From: GWE2-42-39 sp034003625
Lineage (GTDB): Bacteria; Bacteroidota; Bacteroidia; Bacteroidales; Prolixibacteraceae
Direction of reading: 5' to 3'
Assembly (NCBI GenBank): GCA_034003625.1
Contig: JAVEYG010000005.1
Span: forward strand, 85,340-149,339
DNA length: 64,000 nt
The position numbers were made by a program, and so were the translations under genes. The stretch's first letter is position 1. Every line of letters begins with the position of its first letter. Below are positions 44,250 through 54,052 of this stretch, in pieces. Under the pieces are notes generated by a model. It ran no database searches. It worked only from the letters and a program-made list of their open reading frames with translations, and was not told the DNA's origin.

Positions 44250-46040
44250 ATGAAAAAAATGAAACGGAATATAGTTTATTCAATATTGATATTCTTCTTC
44301 TTTACCGCGTGTAGCGAATCCTGGCTAGAACCAGATCCCAAATCCTTTTTCTCTCCAGAGTCATCTCTGGTTGACAAGCAGGGCATGGAGGCTTTAATTG
44401 TCAGTATGAACAAACTCTATCGGGAAGAATATGCACTGACCGATCAGCATGATATTTTAGGAGAATGGAATTACTCTGATTTTACAGTAAACGGAGCTCC
44501 TCCGGCTTCTATCGTGCACAACATGGAAACCCAAATGACACCTACTTCTTCTGATGATAAGGAAGTTAGAAGTTATTGGGCCAGGGGGTGGGAAGGAATC
44601 AAATTTGCGAACATAATTATATCGAGAATTGACGATGTTGATTTCGATACAGAAGCGGATAAAAATGAAATTTTAGCGAATGGATATTTCGCCAGGGCTT
44701 ATTGGTATTACCGTCTGGTGCATCAATTCGGAGATGTTCCTTTCTTGGCGACAGAAGTTACTTCTCCCCGCTTGGATTTTTACACGCATTCAAGAGAATC
44801 TATCCTGCAGAAAATTACCAGTGATTTGGAATTCGCAGTTCAATGGCTTCCTGAAGACGTCCTTCCCGGGCAGATTAACCAAGCAGCCGGTTCTTTTTTG
44901 CTCACAAAATGCTACCTGTCTTTGCGGGAGTTCGATAAAGCAATCGCCGAAGCATCGAAAATTATTGATGGTGGTAAATATTACCTGATGACCGAGCGCT
45001 TTGGAACTACTGAACCTGATTTTTATACCTTTCCGATTCTGAATCCGGATGAGTTTGATGTGATTTGGGATTTGCACCAAAAAAACAACAAGTGCCTGGC
45101 TGAAAACAAAGAAATGATTTTTGCCGTACAGGATGAATATCTGGTTGAAGGCGGAACTGGTGGAGCAGGAAAGATGCGGGATTCTGGACCAACCTGGTTT
45201 ACCAATGTGAAGGATCCTGATGGAAAAGCGGGTACTACTGATAATGATTACCGTAAAGGGTTAAACATGATTGAACAACTCGGGCGAGGAGTTGGACGAA
45301 TGGTGCCGTCGCAATATTTCAGAGATATGCAATTGGAAGATCCTAATGATCTTAGGTATTCACACAACAACTGGTATGGAATGGAACGGTTCGTTTACAA
45401 CAATCCAAGCTCAAAATATTACGGAAAACCATTTGATCCTAAATATGTTACCGACATGCGAACATGGTTTCCGTTCATGTATAATAAATTGGTGTACATT
45501 GATGATTCGGGGAGTCCTAAACCACAAAATGCCTGGAGCGATATGTATGTGTACCGTTTAGCGGAACTCTATTTGCTTCGGGCAGAAGCATACTGGTGGA
45601 AAGGCGACATCGCAAATGCCACAAAAGATGTCAATACGGTTCGTGCGAGGGCACATGCAACACAAAAACAAAGTGTGGATATCGATTATATTTTCGACGA
45701 GCGTGCCAGGGAATTATATTGGGAAGAACCGAGGAAAACTGAACTGACACGGGTTGCATACATAATGGCGCAACTAAAGAAGGATGGATACAGCCTTGAA
45801 AACATGTACCAGAAAAACTGGTTTTATGATCGGGTAATGAGACGGAACAATTTCTACAAAGATGAAATTCTTAATGTTTCGAATATATACAAGATGCTGC
45901 CATACCATGTTTACTGGCCAATCAAGGAAAGTGTGATCAAAGCCAATTCACTGGGGCATATCAACCAAAATATGGGATATCCCGGTTCTGAAACGAACAT
46001 ATCACCTTTGACGGATGTAACGCAGGAAAAACCGGAATAG
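44250..46040 (+). CDS. SusD/RagB family outer-membrane lipoprotein (PUL2)
   Basis: A 596-residue SusD homologue with a lipobox ending FFTAC, the usual SESWLEPDPKSFFSPES opening, and SusD helical repeats (ANGYFARAYWYYRLVHQFGDVPF). Near the C-terminus it has LAELYLLRAEAYWWKGDIANA and ERARELYWEEPRKTEL. It caps the SusC barrel and binds the PUL2 glycan. It is followed by a strong terminator, so the enzyme genes downstream may be transcribed separately. Confidence 0.95.
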   Translation: MKKMKRNIVYSILIFFFFTACSESWLEPDPKSFFSPESSLVDKQGMEALIVSMNKLYREEYALTDQHDILGEWNYSDFTVNGAPPASIVHNMETQMTPTSSDDKEVRSYWARGWEGIKFANIIISRIDDVDFDTEADKNEILANGYFARAYWYYRLVHQFGDVPFLATEVTSPRLDFYTHSRESILQKITSDLEFAVQWLPEDVLPGQINQAAGSFLLTKCYLSLREFDKAIAEASKIIDGGKYYLMTERFGTTEPDFYTFPILNPDEFDVIWDLHQKNNKCLAENKEMIFAVQDEYLVEGGTGGAGKMRDSGPTWFTNVKDPDGKAGTTDNDYRKGLNMIEQLGRGVGRMVPSQYFRDMQLEDPNDLRYSHNNWYGMERFVYNNPSSKYYGKPFDPKYVTDMRTWFPFMYNKLVYIDDSGSPKPQNAWSDMYVYRLAELYLLRAEAYWWKGDIANATKDVNTVRARAHATQKQSVDIDYIFDERARELYWEEPRKTELTRVAYIMAQLKKDGYSLENMYQKNWFYDRVMRRNNFYKDEILNVSNIYKMLPYHVYWPIKESVIKANSLGHINQNMGYPGSETNISPLTDVTQEKPE

Positions 46041-46049
46041 AATGATTAG

Positions 46050-46095
46050 ATCAGCTTCCTTATTATTCATCAATAAGGAAGCTGATTTTTTTTTT
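46050..46095 (+). terminator. Strong intrinsic terminator after susD (PUL2)
   Basis: A perfect 15-base stem (ATCAGCTTCCTTATT at 46050-46064 with its complement at 46072-46086) and a 7-base loop, followed directly by about nine T residues. This is the clearest Rho-independent terminator in the window. Confidence 0.92.
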
Positions 46096-46177
46096 GTCAC
46101 TGCTGCTAACAAATGAACTACTTTGTATAGAAGGTAAATAGTTACACTTCATTTATTCTATTTATATTCAATAGCAA

Positions 46178-47659
46178 ATGAATCATCTTTTTTTCAATAA
46201 AACATTCAGTTTAAAAATTAGGGTGCTATCTGTTCTGTTTTTAGGAAGCATCATTGTAAAAGCTCAGGAAAAGCCGAATATTGTTTTCTTTTTGGTTGAC
46301 GATCTGGGCTGGAGTGATTTGGGATGTTTTGGTAGTCAATATTACATGAGCCCGAACATTGATAAACTGGCAGAACAGGGCATGAAATTCACATCGGCTT
46401 ATATGATGCCGACCTGCTCGCCCTCCAGGGCCAGTTTGATGACCGGGGAGTACCCACCGCGCACCGGGATTTTTTCGGTAGATGCGTATGCCAACACACC
46501 ATCGAAAATGAGAAAACTGAAAAGGATTTCGTCAAAAAAATATCTTGTCCCCGAGGATATTACCATTGCTGAAGTCCTGAAAAGTGCAGGTTATGCAACC
46601 GGAAGTTTTGGAAAATGGCATTTGGGTAATAACGAAGAAACCTATCCTGCCAATCAGGGCTTCGATGTGAATGTGGGAGGTTGTGAGGCTGGTTCTCCCA
46701 AATCGTATTTTAGCCCTTTCGACGGAATTAAAAATATCAATGTAAAAGAGGAAGGAAAATACATTACCGAAGTATTGACAGATAGTGTGTGTGCGTTTAT
46801 TGATGGAAACAAAGACAAACCATTTTTTATTTATTTCCCGTTTTACCAGGTTCATGTGCCGGTGCATGCTAAAAAAGAATGGGTGGAAAAGTACAAAGGG
46901 AAAGAAGGCTTTTACGGGCAAAATAATCCAAATTATGGTGCCATGGTCAGCTACATGGATTTTTCAGTGGGGAGAGTGCTCAATAAACTTGAAGAGCTGA
47001 ATCTTTCAAAAAATACCATTGTTGTCCTCACTTCCGATAACGGCGGGCAAATAATGGTGACCTCCAATGCTCCGCTGAAAGGGCAAAAAGGTAATCTTTA
47101 CGAAGGGGGCATCCGGGTTCCATTAATTGTAAAATGGCCGGGAAAAACGAAAAAAGGTTCAACCAGTAATGTTCCGGTAACCGTGGTTGATTATTTCCCG
47201 ACACTGGCTGAAATGGCGGGGGCTGCTATCCCGGAAAATAAAATAACGGATGGCGAAAGCATTGTTCCGCTTTTAGAGGGGGGAAAGCGTCTTGTTCGTG
47301 ATGCTATTTTCTGGCATTTAACTTCTTATAACGGAAACGGGTGCAGCAATTCTTATTTGTGGCAAGCTCCGGGAGGCGCTATCCGAAAAGGGAATTGGAA
47401 GTTAATTGAAAACTTTGAAGACCATTCTGTTGAATTGTATAATTTGAAAGAAGACATTGGGGAAACAAAAAACCTCAGCAATAAAAATCCCCAAAAGGCC
47501 AAAGAGCTTTTAACTGATTTAAAAAACTGGCAAAAAAAAGTGGAAGCCCCCGTACCAACTGAACTTAATCCCGGTTTTGAACCTGAATCACTGGACTGGC
47601 TGGATAAGTGGAGTACTCGGATCGTTGAACAAGCTAAAAATCAAACACTAGTAAAATAA
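46178..47659 (+). CDS. Sulfatase, S1 family (first PUL2 sulfatase)
   Basis: A 493-residue exported sulfatase. After the signal peptide, PNIVFFLVDDLGWSDLG gives the metal-binding Asp41-Asp42. The formylglycine motif CSPSR starts at Cys80 (TCSPSRASLMTGEYPP), and FGKWHLGN follows. It needs a sulfatase-maturing enzyme, which is not in this window. It is likely to remove sulfate esters from the PUL2 glycan. It starts about 80 bases after the susD terminator and is followed 2 bases later by the beta-helix gene. The exact S1 subfamily cannot be fixed by eye. Confidence 0.93.
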   Translation: MNHLFFNKTFSLKIRVLSVLFLGSIIVKAQEKPNIVFFLVDDLGWSDLGCFGSQYYMSPNIDKLAEQGMKFTSAYMMPTCSPSRASLMTGEYPPRTGIFSVDAYANTPSKMRKLKRISSKKYLVPEDITIAEVLKSAGYATGSFGKWHLGNNEETYPANQGFDVNVGGCEAGSPKSYFSPFDGIKNINVKEEGKYITEVLTDSVCAFIDGNKDKPFFIYFPFYQVHVPVHAKKEWVEKYKGKEGFYGQNNPNYGAMVSYMDFSVGRVLNKLEELNLSKNTIVVLTSDNGGQIMVTSNAPLKGQKGNLYEGGIRVPLIVKWPGKTKKGSTSNVPVTVVDYFPTLAEMAGAAIPENKITDGESIVPLLEGGKRLVRDAIFWHLTSYNGNGCSNSYLWQAPGGAIRKGNWKLIENFEDHSVELYNLKEDIGETKNLSNKNPQKAKELLTDLKNWQKKVEAPVPTELNPGFEPESLDWLDKWSTRIVEQAKNQTLVK

Positions 47660-47661
47660 TA

Positions 47662-48936
47662 ATGAAAAAAATAGATAGAAGAAATTTTTTAAATTCTGCT
47701 TTAGTTGCCGGGGCAACTTTGCCTTTAACCGCTTTTTCTGCAGATTTTAATCCAGATAAATTTAGCCCCTCAATTACTAAAGATCATGCTTTTTCTTTAA
47801 ATAGCGGATTGGAAGCGGGGATAATGGTATCTACCCATCCGGAACGAGGAAATTTTCGAACCTCTGATTTCAATTCTGATGTTGAAGCTGTGCAATATGC
47901 ATATGACTATATGGTTACTAAGTCTGATATGCCCGGAACTCTGATTCTGGATGCATCTGAAAGACCATTTGAGTTTAATGGTTTTTTGGATATTTGGCAG
48001 TCGAAATGCAGGATTACTTCAACCGGGGGAACAACCATTGTTCCGAAAGAAGGGTATAAAGGACCGGTAATTCAATCAACCATCAGGGACGAAACAGAAG
48101 TTGGGGAAGACGGTTTAATATCCGATGTTATTATGGACAACATATGGATTGATGGGAAAGAAGAATGTGTCGGAATCAAGTTACGACACCTTCAGGAATC
48201 AACGATTCACGATATTCATGTTCGCTCTACAGACGGTCCCGGATTATGGATAAGCGACTGTGTGATCGAAAATATGTTTTCTAATATTATTCTCTCTGAC
48301 AATTGTGGAAATGATGAATATCCTGCCCTGTTAATAGAACCCGAGAATATTCAAATTACCCGGGGAAAAAAAATAGGTAACCTAAGTATAAATAGCACTC
48401 AGTTTTCCGGAGTGTTAATACACTTTCCCACAAATGATGCGCTTCGTATTAGTTGTGGTGGACACATTCAGAACATGGGAAGGCGCCAGCGAAAGATTCA
48501 ATTTGTAGGTTGCATGTTTCATGGTCATAGCCGGCAAACAAAACCATTAGTTTCAATTTCAGAAGCCCAGGAAATTTCTATCGTTGGGACACAAATGATC
48601 ACCGGAGAAAAAGATGGGGTAGTGATACTTCAACTAGGGAAAGCTGGGGGACTGCCTGTTGGCAATACCATCATCAGTCACTGCTTTTTCTATAATTTCG
48701 GTACTAAAAATGCTACCGGCATAAGTGTTGAAAATGTAGATGAGCATGCACCATTCCTGGCTGCTTTTGGTAATTCGTTTGGAATTCGGAATGGAGAAAC
48801 CGGTTGGTTAAAGCATGCGGTTAACTGGGGCCCTCAGAAAAATAAAATGGCCAGTTGGCAAGGCAATCTCGTTGGAACAAATGAAAAGCCACATGTTGGA
48901 GTAATGCCATCAAATGCCGATATTCTACCTTTTTAA
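47662..48936 (+). CDS. Tat-exported right-handed beta-helix protein
   Basis: A 424-residue protein with a twin-arginine signal (MKKIDRRNFLNSALVAGATLP), implying export in folded form. The body shows the repetitive short-strand pattern of a parallel beta-helix (for example ISDVIMDNIWIDGKEECVGI and LGKAGGLPVGNTIISHCFFY). Such folds include polysaccharide lyases, GH28 and GH110-like galactosidases. I see no decisive catalytic set. Its place between a sulfatase and GH36-like genes suggests an enzyme acting on the sulfated glycan of PUL2. Confidence 0.7.
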   Translation: MKKIDRRNFLNSALVAGATLPLTAFSADFNPDKFSPSITKDHAFSLNSGLEAGIMVSTHPERGNFRTSDFNSDVEAVQYAYDYMVTKSDMPGTLILDASERPFEFNGFLDIWQSKCRITSTGGTTIVPKEGYKGPVIQSTIRDETEVGEDGLISDVIMDNIWIDGKEECVGIKLRHLQESTIHDIHVRSTDGPGLWISDCVIENMFSNIILSDNCGNDEYPALLIEPENIQITRGKKIGNLSINSTQFSGVLIHFPTNDALRISCGGHIQNMGRRQRKIQFVGCMFHGHSRQTKPLVSISEAQEISIVGTQMITGEKDGVVILQLGKAGGLPVGNTIISHCFFYNFGTKNATGISVENVDEHAPFLAAFGNSFGIRNGETGWLKHAVNWGPQKNKMASWQGNLVGTNEKPHVGVMPSNADILPF

Positions 48937-48949
48937 ATCAGAATAAACC

Positions 48950-51016
48950 ATGATGAATTTCAAAACATTGATATTGAGTATTTCAGTTCTTTTCTTTTCC
49001 AAATTGATGCACGCTGAAGTTTTACCCAAACTGAATACGTCATTTGAAAACGCAAAAGCCTATACAAAAAATAACCTGCTGATTGTTTCTACAGGAGCAA
49101 TGGAACGTACCTGGGTTTGGACAGGAACGGGACTTTCAACAACACAAATAAAAAATTCATCAGGAGAAGTTGTTGCAATCGGTTCCGGAGAGTCTGCCGA
49201 CTGGAATATCGGAGAAAATGGTGAAGGGAAACTACTGTTACTGAAAGCCTTTCGCGATGATGACGAACATTTTACCAGTGAACATCTTACGGTTGAAGTG
49301 GAAATAGAATACGGGAATACCATTTTGAAATATATGATTTGGGCTTACCCGAATGCCCCCGGACTGCGTACACAGATTTGGCTAAAAACGCCTTCCGGTA
49401 AAAAGATGGGCGATGGAGCATTGGAACCGGGAATCTCAGAAACAATTGAATTGGCTGTTAAACCCGATGAGGTAACCGCTTTTGGGTATCGGGCCGGACT
49501 GAAAGCTGATGTTGTCCCGTATGAAATATTGACGACAGAAAATATTCCTGAAAACGGAAGTTCAGAAATAACGAGCGGCCTGATTGCTGCCGGAGGAACA
49601 GGCGGGCTAATTCTTCTGAAAGAATCACAAAATCATACGGACATATCCAAGGCATTGGAGACTGGTGGCTTTGAACGAAAAGAAAATCAGCTAATCGTAA
49701 CCGGATTAGGCCTCCGCCCGAATGATCTTACAGATAACGAATACAAGTTTTGCTGGGCCAATTGGTTGATTCTTTATCAGGGTGACGAGCTTGCCGCACA
49801 AATGGAAATTAAGCGTTTCGACCGGATTCGTTATCCGGTTCATCCAGACAGGGACGTTTTTATAATGGCTAATACCTGGGGCTCGGAAGATAAATCGGAT
49901 CAATGTTGTTACAAAGCCAGAGAAGAAAATGTGTTGACGGAAATTGAAGTCTGTGCTGAGCTGGGTATTGATATCCTTCAGATTGATGACGGATGGCAAA
50001 TACGGGAAGGTGAAAAGATTTGGTTGCCGGCAGCAAAGGGACCGACTCGCCCCTATAAAAATGGTGAATTGCCTCAACTTTTAGACGGGACCTTGATGCC
50101 CGAAAGCTACGATATTTATCCAAATCGTTTTGGAAAGGTTAGGGAAAAAGCAAAGGAGAAAGGGATTCGCTTAGGCTTGTGGAATGCCTGGACTGCCCCC
50201 TCGAATACGTTGAAATCGAATTATGATGACGGAAATTTCAAATCCTTTAAACTGGATTTTGCCAAACTTTATGAAAAGGAAGCTTTGGATAATTTGTATT
50301 ACAAGGCACGCGATTTAATAACGTATTCGAGCTACACTGCCGTTGTAAATTGGGATGTTACCGAAAGGCCCGCACGCATGGGATTTTATTTCGGACGCGA
50401 CTGTGGAAACCTTTATTTGGCGAACCGCAAAGCATATACGATACGTCCTTCCGTGCAGTATGAACCCTGGCAAGTGTTGCGCGATGGCTGGGAACTGGCC
50501 AGCTACATGAACCTGAACAAAGTGCAGCTCACCTTTCAGAACAAAGACCTTACACCACCGGAGGCAATTACTGATGCGCTGAAATATACGCATGCTTATA
50601 ATCTTGCCATTACATTGATGTCGAGCCCCATATTTTTTACTGAATTACAATTCCTGTCGCCGGAGGCAAGAGCTGAACTCAAACCAATTATCGCAAAGTA
50701 TAAAGCTGAACGGGACGAAATGTACAAAGGCTATGTATTTGCACTTGGCGATAAACCCGACAACAAAAGCTGGACGGGATTTCAAAATTATAATCCGGAA
50801 ACGGGTAATGGCTATTTAATGGTGTTCCGCGAATTAAATAACGGGGAGCAAACCGCAAAGTTGAAAATTCACTATTTAGAACCCGGAGCAAAAATTCAGT
50901 TGACCAATATTCTTACCAATGAAAAAAGTCAGGTCACTTTAAATGAAAATGGGGAGATTAGCTTTTCTATTGCAAAAACACCGGGATTTCTCTTTTTGAA
51001 ATATGATAAAATTTAA
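48950..51016 (+). CDS. Alpha-galactosidase-like glycoside hydrolase, GH36-type
   Basis: A 688-residue secreted protein with a signal peptide (ending MHAEV). The N-terminal beta-sandwich (to about 290) and a central TIM-barrel are typical of GH36. The barrel contains DILQIDDGWQ (about 341-350), FKLDF (about 431-436) whose Asp fits the nucleophile, and VVNWDVTE (about 464-471), a possible acid/base Asp. A C-terminal beta domain follows. It would release terminal alpha-galactose or a related sugar. It differs strongly from the next, Sip1-type gene, so the two probably act on different linkages. Subfamily and substrate are inference. Confidence 0.74.
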   Translation: MMNFKTLILSISVLFFSKLMHAEVLPKLNTSFENAKAYTKNNLLIVSTGAMERTWVWTGTGLSTTQIKNSSGEVVAIGSGESADWNIGENGEGKLLLLKAFRDDDEHFTSEHLTVEVEIEYGNTILKYMIWAYPNAPGLRTQIWLKTPSGKKMGDGALEPGISETIELAVKPDEVTAFGYRAGLKADVVPYEILTTENIPENGSSEITSGLIAAGGTGGLILLKESQNHTDISKALETGGFERKENQLIVTGLGLRPNDLTDNEYKFCWANWLILYQGDELAAQMEIKRFDRIRYPVHPDRDVFIMANTWGSEDKSDQCCYKAREENVLTEIEVCAELGIDILQIDDGWQIREGEKIWLPAAKGPTRPYKNGELPQLLDGTLMPESYDIYPNRFGKVREKAKEKGIRLGLWNAWTAPSNTLKSNYDDGNFKSFKLDFAKLYEKEALDNLYYKARDLITYSSYTAVVNWDVTERPARMGFYFGRDCGNLYLANRKAYTIRPSVQYEPWQVLRDGWELASYMNLNKVQLTFQNKDLTPPEAITDALKYTHAYNLAITLMSSPIFFTELQFLSPEARAELKPIIAKYKAERDEMYKGYVFALGDKPDNKSWTGFQNYNPETGNGYLMVFRELNNGEQTAKLKIHYLEPGAKIQLTNILTNEKSQVTLNENGEISFSIAKTPGFLFLKYDKI

Positions 51017-51065
51017 CAAACTGAATAAAGAAATAATACCAGTGAAAAATAGTTTGAAATCCAAT

Positions 51066-53222
51066 ATGATACAGAAACAAGAAATATCTCAGTTACTATT
51101 CCTTTCTACAATTTTTATCTTTTTGACTTCTTGCATGTCAGATGTGGGCAATTCTCCAGAAATTGATTTAGCCAATGGAAATGAGGGCCATATCGTTGTA
51201 CTTAGTGCGCCTGATGCCAAAGGAGAAACGAGTTCAAGGGAAATCATTCTTCCTGAATTTACTCAATACTGCCATGTGGCTGCCGATTCCAATATGTTTC
51301 GATGGATAGGGGCCAGCAACCGGATGTTTCCGTGGGTGGGAAAAACGGATATGACTTCTATTTTTGTTCCAAAGAATCCTATTCCACCTAGAATTCCCAT
51401 GCCCAACAAACGTGCTCTGCTGATGCTTTTCAAATTGGCTGATGGAAAATTTATGACTATCATGCCCCTGTCGGGCACAGCATCAGTAAGTTGGTTGGAA
51501 ATCAGGGACGATGGGAAATTGATCGTGGACTATGGAACCCTGGGAACAGAGCCTGTCCCGGATGGCACTGAAGTCCCACTATTAGCATGGGCAATAAGTA
51601 ATAACATATACGAATCCGTTGCAGAGGTTTGGAAGGAGCTCGCCAGTTCTAAATTATACAAGGACAAGCTAAGCCTGCGATCTCAAAAAGAATACCCCGA
51701 ACCAATGAATTATTTGGGCTGGTGTACCTGGGAACAATACCATAAAAATATCAATGAAAAAATTATACTGGATGCTATTGAGAACATCGAAAATTCAGAA
51801 ATCCCTGTCAGGTGGTTGCTTATTGATGACGGGCATCAAACGCTAAAAGATGGACGGATGTTTTCACTTGAACCAGATAAAAACAAATTTCCGAATGGCT
51901 GGGACCCGATTATTACCGGTAAAAAAGAGGATAAAATTAAATGGATGGGCATCTGGCATACCTTGTTGATGCATTGGAATAACATTTCGCCGGATCACGA
52001 GATGACTGATCTGGCGCCTTATTTAATGCCGCAACCGATAAAAAAGCAGCAGGATCCGAAGGATAACCAGTATCTGGATGACACTGAAATCAATGTTGAG
52101 GCTTTAATTCCCAAAGACAATGCTGACGACAGCGAACAGTTTTACAAGCATTTTATGAAGGATGTAAAAGCGCAGGGATTTGATTTCCTGAAAACCGATA
52201 ATGTTTCCCGTTCTACCATCGAATACTACGGTACTTCAAATCCGGCAAGGGCACATACCTACAATGTGCTTTCGCTCGAAAAAGCCTGTAATATTTATGG
52301 ATTGGGTTTGATGAACTGTAGTGCTCAAAATACCATTGACCTGTTAAATGCAACCCACAGCGCTACCATGCGCACTAGTCCCGATTACCAGAAAAATAAT
52401 CTTTCCACTTCGAAATCACAGATTTTACAATCGGTTTTTAATACTCTTTGGCTGGGGCAAACGCTATGGCCGGATCACGACATGTTTCACTCATCTGACT
52501 CGCAGGTTGGGGAAACAATGGCAATTACAAAAGCGATGTCAGGTGGACCTATTTACCTCTCTGATGATCCTGAAGATTTCAATAAGGAGATTATTATGCC
52601 TTTGTGTTATGACGATGGTTTATTGATACGGCCTGAAGCACCGGGGGCACCGCTGTCGGAGAGTGTTTTTTCGGATGCCCTTTATGAAACCAAACATTTG
52701 TATAAAGTTATTTCCCCACTTAAAAATAAAGCTTGTGCCATTGCGGCTTATAATTTGTCAATGGATGAGAACGCAGTGCTAACAGCGAATGTGTCAACTG
52801 ATGATTATGCCAATTCGGGGGTGATGATACAACCGTTTGCAGAAAAATGGCCGGTTCCGGCAGAAGGACTGGTTGTTTATGACTGGGGTGAAAAGGAAGG
52901 CCAAAAACTGGATGAAAATGGTATTGATTTCGAAATGAAAGGTTTTGGGCATAAATTATTGCTGATGTGCCCGGTAAACAATGGCTGGGCTGTAATTGGA
53001 CGGGCAGATAAATACTTAGCACCTGCAACAGTAAATATACAGGAAAGTGATCCTGATAATATAATTTTCAGCATTCATGAAGCCGGTGATTTTATTTTAT
53101 ATTCAGCGAAAGGGATGCCAGAGTCAGATCAGGTGAAATTTAGAAAGATGGAGAACAATTTTTATCTGGGGCAGCCAACAGAGGCAAAAGGATATATAGA
53201 ATTGAAAATTAGCCGGAAATGA
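51066..53222 (+). CDS. Sip1/raffinose-synthase-related alpha-galactosidase, lipoprotein
   Basis: A lipoprotein of about 718 residues belonging to the Sip1/raffinose synthase branch of GH36. Landmarks are NYLGWCTWEQYHKN, WLLIDDGHQTL (about 250-260), FDFLKTDNVSR (about 371-382, Asp as nucleophile), MRTSPDY (about 435, acid/base region) and LWPDHDMFHS. The start at 51066 gives a normal lipoprotein signal (lipobox FLTSC). The in-frame ATG at 51003 would overlap the previous gene by 14 bases and add a hydrophilic 21-residue leader. It overlaps the esterase gene by 4 bases. Probably an alpha-galactosidase for PUL2. Confidence 0.82.
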   Translation: MIQKQEISQLLFLSTIFIFLTSCMSDVGNSPEIDLANGNEGHIVVLSAPDAKGETSSREIILPEFTQYCHVAADSNMFRWIGASNRMFPWVGKTDMTSIFVPKNPIPPRIPMPNKRALLMLFKLADGKFMTIMPLSGTASVSWLEIRDDGKLIVDYGTLGTEPVPDGTEVPLLAWAISNNIYESVAEVWKELASSKLYKDKLSLRSQKEYPEPMNYLGWCTWEQYHKNINEKIILDAIENIENSEIPVRWLLIDDGHQTLKDGRMFSLEPDKNKFPNGWDPIITGKKEDKIKWMGIWHTLLMHWNNISPDHEMTDLAPYLMPQPIKKQQDPKDNQYLDDTEINVEALIPKDNADDSEQFYKHFMKDVKAQGFDFLKTDNVSRSTIEYYGTSNPARAHTYNVLSLEKACNIYGLGLMNCSAQNTIDLLNATHSATMRTSPDYQKNNLSTSKSQILQSVFNTLWLGQTLWPDHDMFHSSDSQVGETMAITKAMSGGPIYLSDDPEDFNKEIIMPLCYDDGLLIRPEAPGAPLSESVFSDALYETKHLYKVISPLKNKACAIAAYNLSMDENAVLTANVSTDDYANSGVMIQPFAEKWPVPAEGLVVYDWGEKEGQKLDENGIDFEMKGFGHKLLLMCPVNNGWAVIGRADKYLAPATVNIQESDPDNIIFSIHEAGDFILYSAKGMPESDQVKFRKMENNFYLGQPTEAKGYIELKISRK

Positions 53223-54052
53223 AGAAAACTGAGATAGGTATATTTAAAGTAACTGCATTGTTGCTTTTGTTTTCGTTGCTGTCATTTACCTCTTGTTCCA
53301 AAGAAGAAACCTCGAAACAAGAATTGATAAAAGAAAATATTAATGAAACAGTCTGGGTTTTCTTAATGGCTGGCCAGTCGAATATGGCTGGCCGGGGTGC
53401 CATTGAAGCACCAGACTTAGTTACAAACGATAGGATATTATCGATCAATAGCGAAAACGAATGGATTATAGCCAAAGAGCCTTTGCATTTTTATGAGTTG
53501 AGCGATGCACTTGATTGCGGAATGAGCTTTGCACAGGAAATGCTGAAGCACGTACCCGATTCTGTAACAATTGCGATGGTTCCGTGCGCTGTTGGCGGAA
53601 GTTCCGTTTTTCAATGGTTGAACGATGAGAAACACCGTAATGTAAAGCTTTTTACTAATTTCACGGAGAAAGTTCAACTTTCAAAAAAGAAAGGAGTCAT
53701 AAAAGGAATATTGTGGCACCAGGGCGAGCGAAATGCCAATGACACCGATTTGCCCGACTATGAGAATGCTTTGTTGCAGTTGTTCTCAAAATTCAGGGCA
53801 AGTGTCGGGAACAACGAGTTGCCCATCATTTTGGGGGAAATCGGCAGGTTTGCCGAACCGGATGAAAAAGCGCTGTGTTTTGAAAAGATCAATCAAATCA
53901 TTCGAACTGTCGCATCCAGAAACGACAACCTCGGTTTTGTTTCTTCGGAAGGATTGGACCACCGGGGAGATCATCTTCATTTCAATTCAGAAGGACAGAG
54001 AGAATTAGGAAGAAGATATGCCATGAAATATATGGAAATACTAAAAAATTAA
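53219..54052 (+). CDS. SGNH carbohydrate acetylesterase (sialate O-acetylesterase/CE6-like), lipoprotein
   Basis: A 277-residue lipoprotein (lipobox SFTSC). The block-I motif FLMAGQSNMAGRG gives the nucleophilic Ser near residue 56. VPCAVGGSS and ILWHQGERNA follow, and the C-terminal DHRGDHLHFNSEGQ supplies the catalytic His. This set marks the DUF303/SASA acetylesterases, which remove O-acetyl groups from sugars, including CE6 xylan esterases. It overlaps the GH36 gene (ATGA) and the following sulfatase (TAATG), so translation is coupled. It suggests the PUL2 glycan is acetylated as well as sulfated. Confidence 0.87.
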   Translation: MKKTEIGIFKVTALLLLFSLLSFTSCSKEETSKQELIKENINETVWVFLMAGQSNMAGRGAIEAPDLVTNDRILSINSENEWIIAKEPLHFYELSDALDCGMSFAQEMLKHVPDSVTIAMVPCAVGGSSVFQWLNDEKHRNVKLFTNFTEKVQLSKKKGVIKGILWHQGERNANDTDLPDYENALLQLFSKFRASVGNNELPIILGEIGRFAEPDEKALCFEKINQIIRTVASRNDNLGFVSSEGLDHRGDHLHFNSEGQRELGRRYAMKYMEILKN

